Below, one piece after another: positions 63,119 to 64,000 of a stretch of DNA of 64,000 bases; the first letter of the stretch is position 1, and each line of letters opens with the position of its first letter. Origin of the DNA: Corticium candelabrum (taxonomy: Eukaryota > Porifera > Homoscleromorpha > Homosclerophorida > Plakinidae). Under the pieces are notes generated by a model. That model was not told the origin of the DNA. It saw only the letters and a program-made list of their open reading frames with translations, and ran no database searches. The stretch lies in contig NC_085088.1 in NCBI RefSeq assembly GCF_963422355.1, positions 3,291,847 to 3,355,846 of the forward strand, written 5' to 3'. Both the position numbers and the translations under genes were made by a program.

Positions 63119-63430
63119 CACAAACTTCAATTTAGTCTTGACTTCAAGATTAAAGCGTCGCTGCATGCATGGGTTGCTTGATTCGTATATAATTTACTTT
63201 ACGGACAAGATATTTAGATGCTCCATTTCATGAGAGGCGTTTCATACGTCAGATCGTATTACGTCGTTGGCATGCATGCGTTGACGCTATAGCTAATCAC
63301 GTGACATTTTAACTGAGCTTCAAGACAAAACGGTCGTCTGCCAAAGAACGTCTTCGATGAGTGAGGTACGAATGACAGTAGACTCCAGAAGTTACGTGAT
63401 TACAATGCCCTAATTAGTCTAAAAGTTTAT

Positions 63431-64000
63431 ACAGAAAATGGGCAGGCGTGGTCGGTATGCATGGCCACTGCAGCCGTTGGACTTTCGCCCTTTCGTACGA
63501 GCTTCGCTAGCTTCTACTGCTAGATGGAAATGCGCAACGTAGAGACATTCCAGAGTCTCAAGGACGTACACGGTTTCTCCGATTTACATAGAGTGTGGCC
63601 TCTGTCTCACTTTTACTAGATACTTATTATTATATGTATTAAGCTACTAAGCTATTTGTAGCACCCTAGCTTCGTCTGCGCCAATCAGTGTCCAGTATTC
63701 GCTTAAAATAAGTGACATATCCCACTTCCGCTAAATATTGACCGGTCAATAAATCGGCCTGCATGGGGCTACTGGTCTATCAAGATGTGAATTGGGGCTA
63801 CTGGTTTATCAAGATGTGAATTGTTCGTGCAAGGATATCAACGCCTCACCTGGGTGCTACAAGCCGGTAATTTATGGACCTTCTGTCAAGTGTATAAACG
63901 AATACACCCCGCTGCGCCCAGCTCGTGAGCACTCGGGCTTCGCCATCGTGCCAACTCGTGGGCGGAGCGAGGTTTATTTCGTTTATACACTCGCCAGCAG
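63431..64000. other. No gene; tandem pair and hairpin
   Basis: A 29-bp unit (GGGGCTACTGGTCTATCAAG...) occurs twice in tandem (63766-63823). GTGTATAAACGAA (63890-63902) and its inverse TTCGTTTATACAC (63978-63990) form a ~100-bp hairpin that may be a small MITE. The earlier part matches the dispersed repeat near 8.6 and 30.6 kb. Confidence 0.6.

Larger units (their letters stand above)
62330..63430. repeat. 3' flank of galectin cassette D, displaced
   Basis: Starts ATTATCTGCGACAGTACGAG and aligns with 21664-22500 and 44396-45060. It was pushed 8.2 kb away from unit D by the transposon. It contains two (AT)n expansions not present in the other copies. 63290-63430 also matches 45660-45790 (AAGAACGTCTTCGATGAGTG). 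Confidence 0.75.

Overview
This window looks like nuclear DNA of a metazoan. The genes are split by short GT-AG introns (about 50-450 bp), it is rich in (CA/GT)n and (TCTG)n microsatellites, and it is packed with animal-type transposons. There is no sign of operons, ribosome-binding sites or bacterial genes. A marine invertebrate, possibly a sponge, is my best guess from the galectin expansion and the transposon mix; this is inference and I cannot name a species.

The host-like content is one gene family, all on the + strand and arranged head to tail. Each unit has one galectin carbohydrate-recognition exon (about 410-430 bp) and three small exons of a beta-trefoil domain, with conserved splice phases. 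Units lie at 11874-20430 (A), 37332-39306 (B), 42742-44193 (C) and 49801-53883 (D). Diverged trefoil-only remnants lie near 23.0-23.7 kb and 47.8-48.4 kb. Unit D is the best gene model: an exon encoding a clear signal peptide (49801-49878), two galectin exons and the trefoil exons, which join in frame to 442 codons. I found no start exon for A-C.

Around these genes the window has been reshaped by duplication and insertion. (1) 1-8.5 kb and 39.5-42.45 kb are two copies of one segment. The first copy carries a 5.4 kb DNA transposon (1624-7009) at TTAA, encoding a 13-exon Kolobok-like transposase on + and, on -, a gene ending in a P2X7-ballast-like cysteine-rich domain. (2) 12.3-19.8 kb is one galectin-gene intron swollen by a five-copy tandem array of a short inverted-repeat element, a hAT-like insert and a decayed LINE. 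(3) 26-32 kb is mixed transposon debris, including LINE and DDE remnants and a 1 kb palindrome. (4) 32.2-36.8 kb is one minus-strand LINE broken by two long foldback elements. (5) 46-47.5, 51.2-51.8 and 51.8-52.2 kb hold copies of a restriction-like-endonuclease LINE, each bounded on both sides by (TCTG)n. (6) 54144-62328 is an 8.2 kb transposon inserted just downstream of unit D, with a Transposase_21-type gene (+) and a BEN-domain-like gene (-) reading divergently.

The most interesting candidates are the secreted galectin/beta-trefoil family, the two DNA transposons that each pair a transposase with an opposite-strand accessory gene, and the LINE family that appears to insert into tetranucleotide microsatellites. 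All gene models come from reading splice signals and frames by eye.
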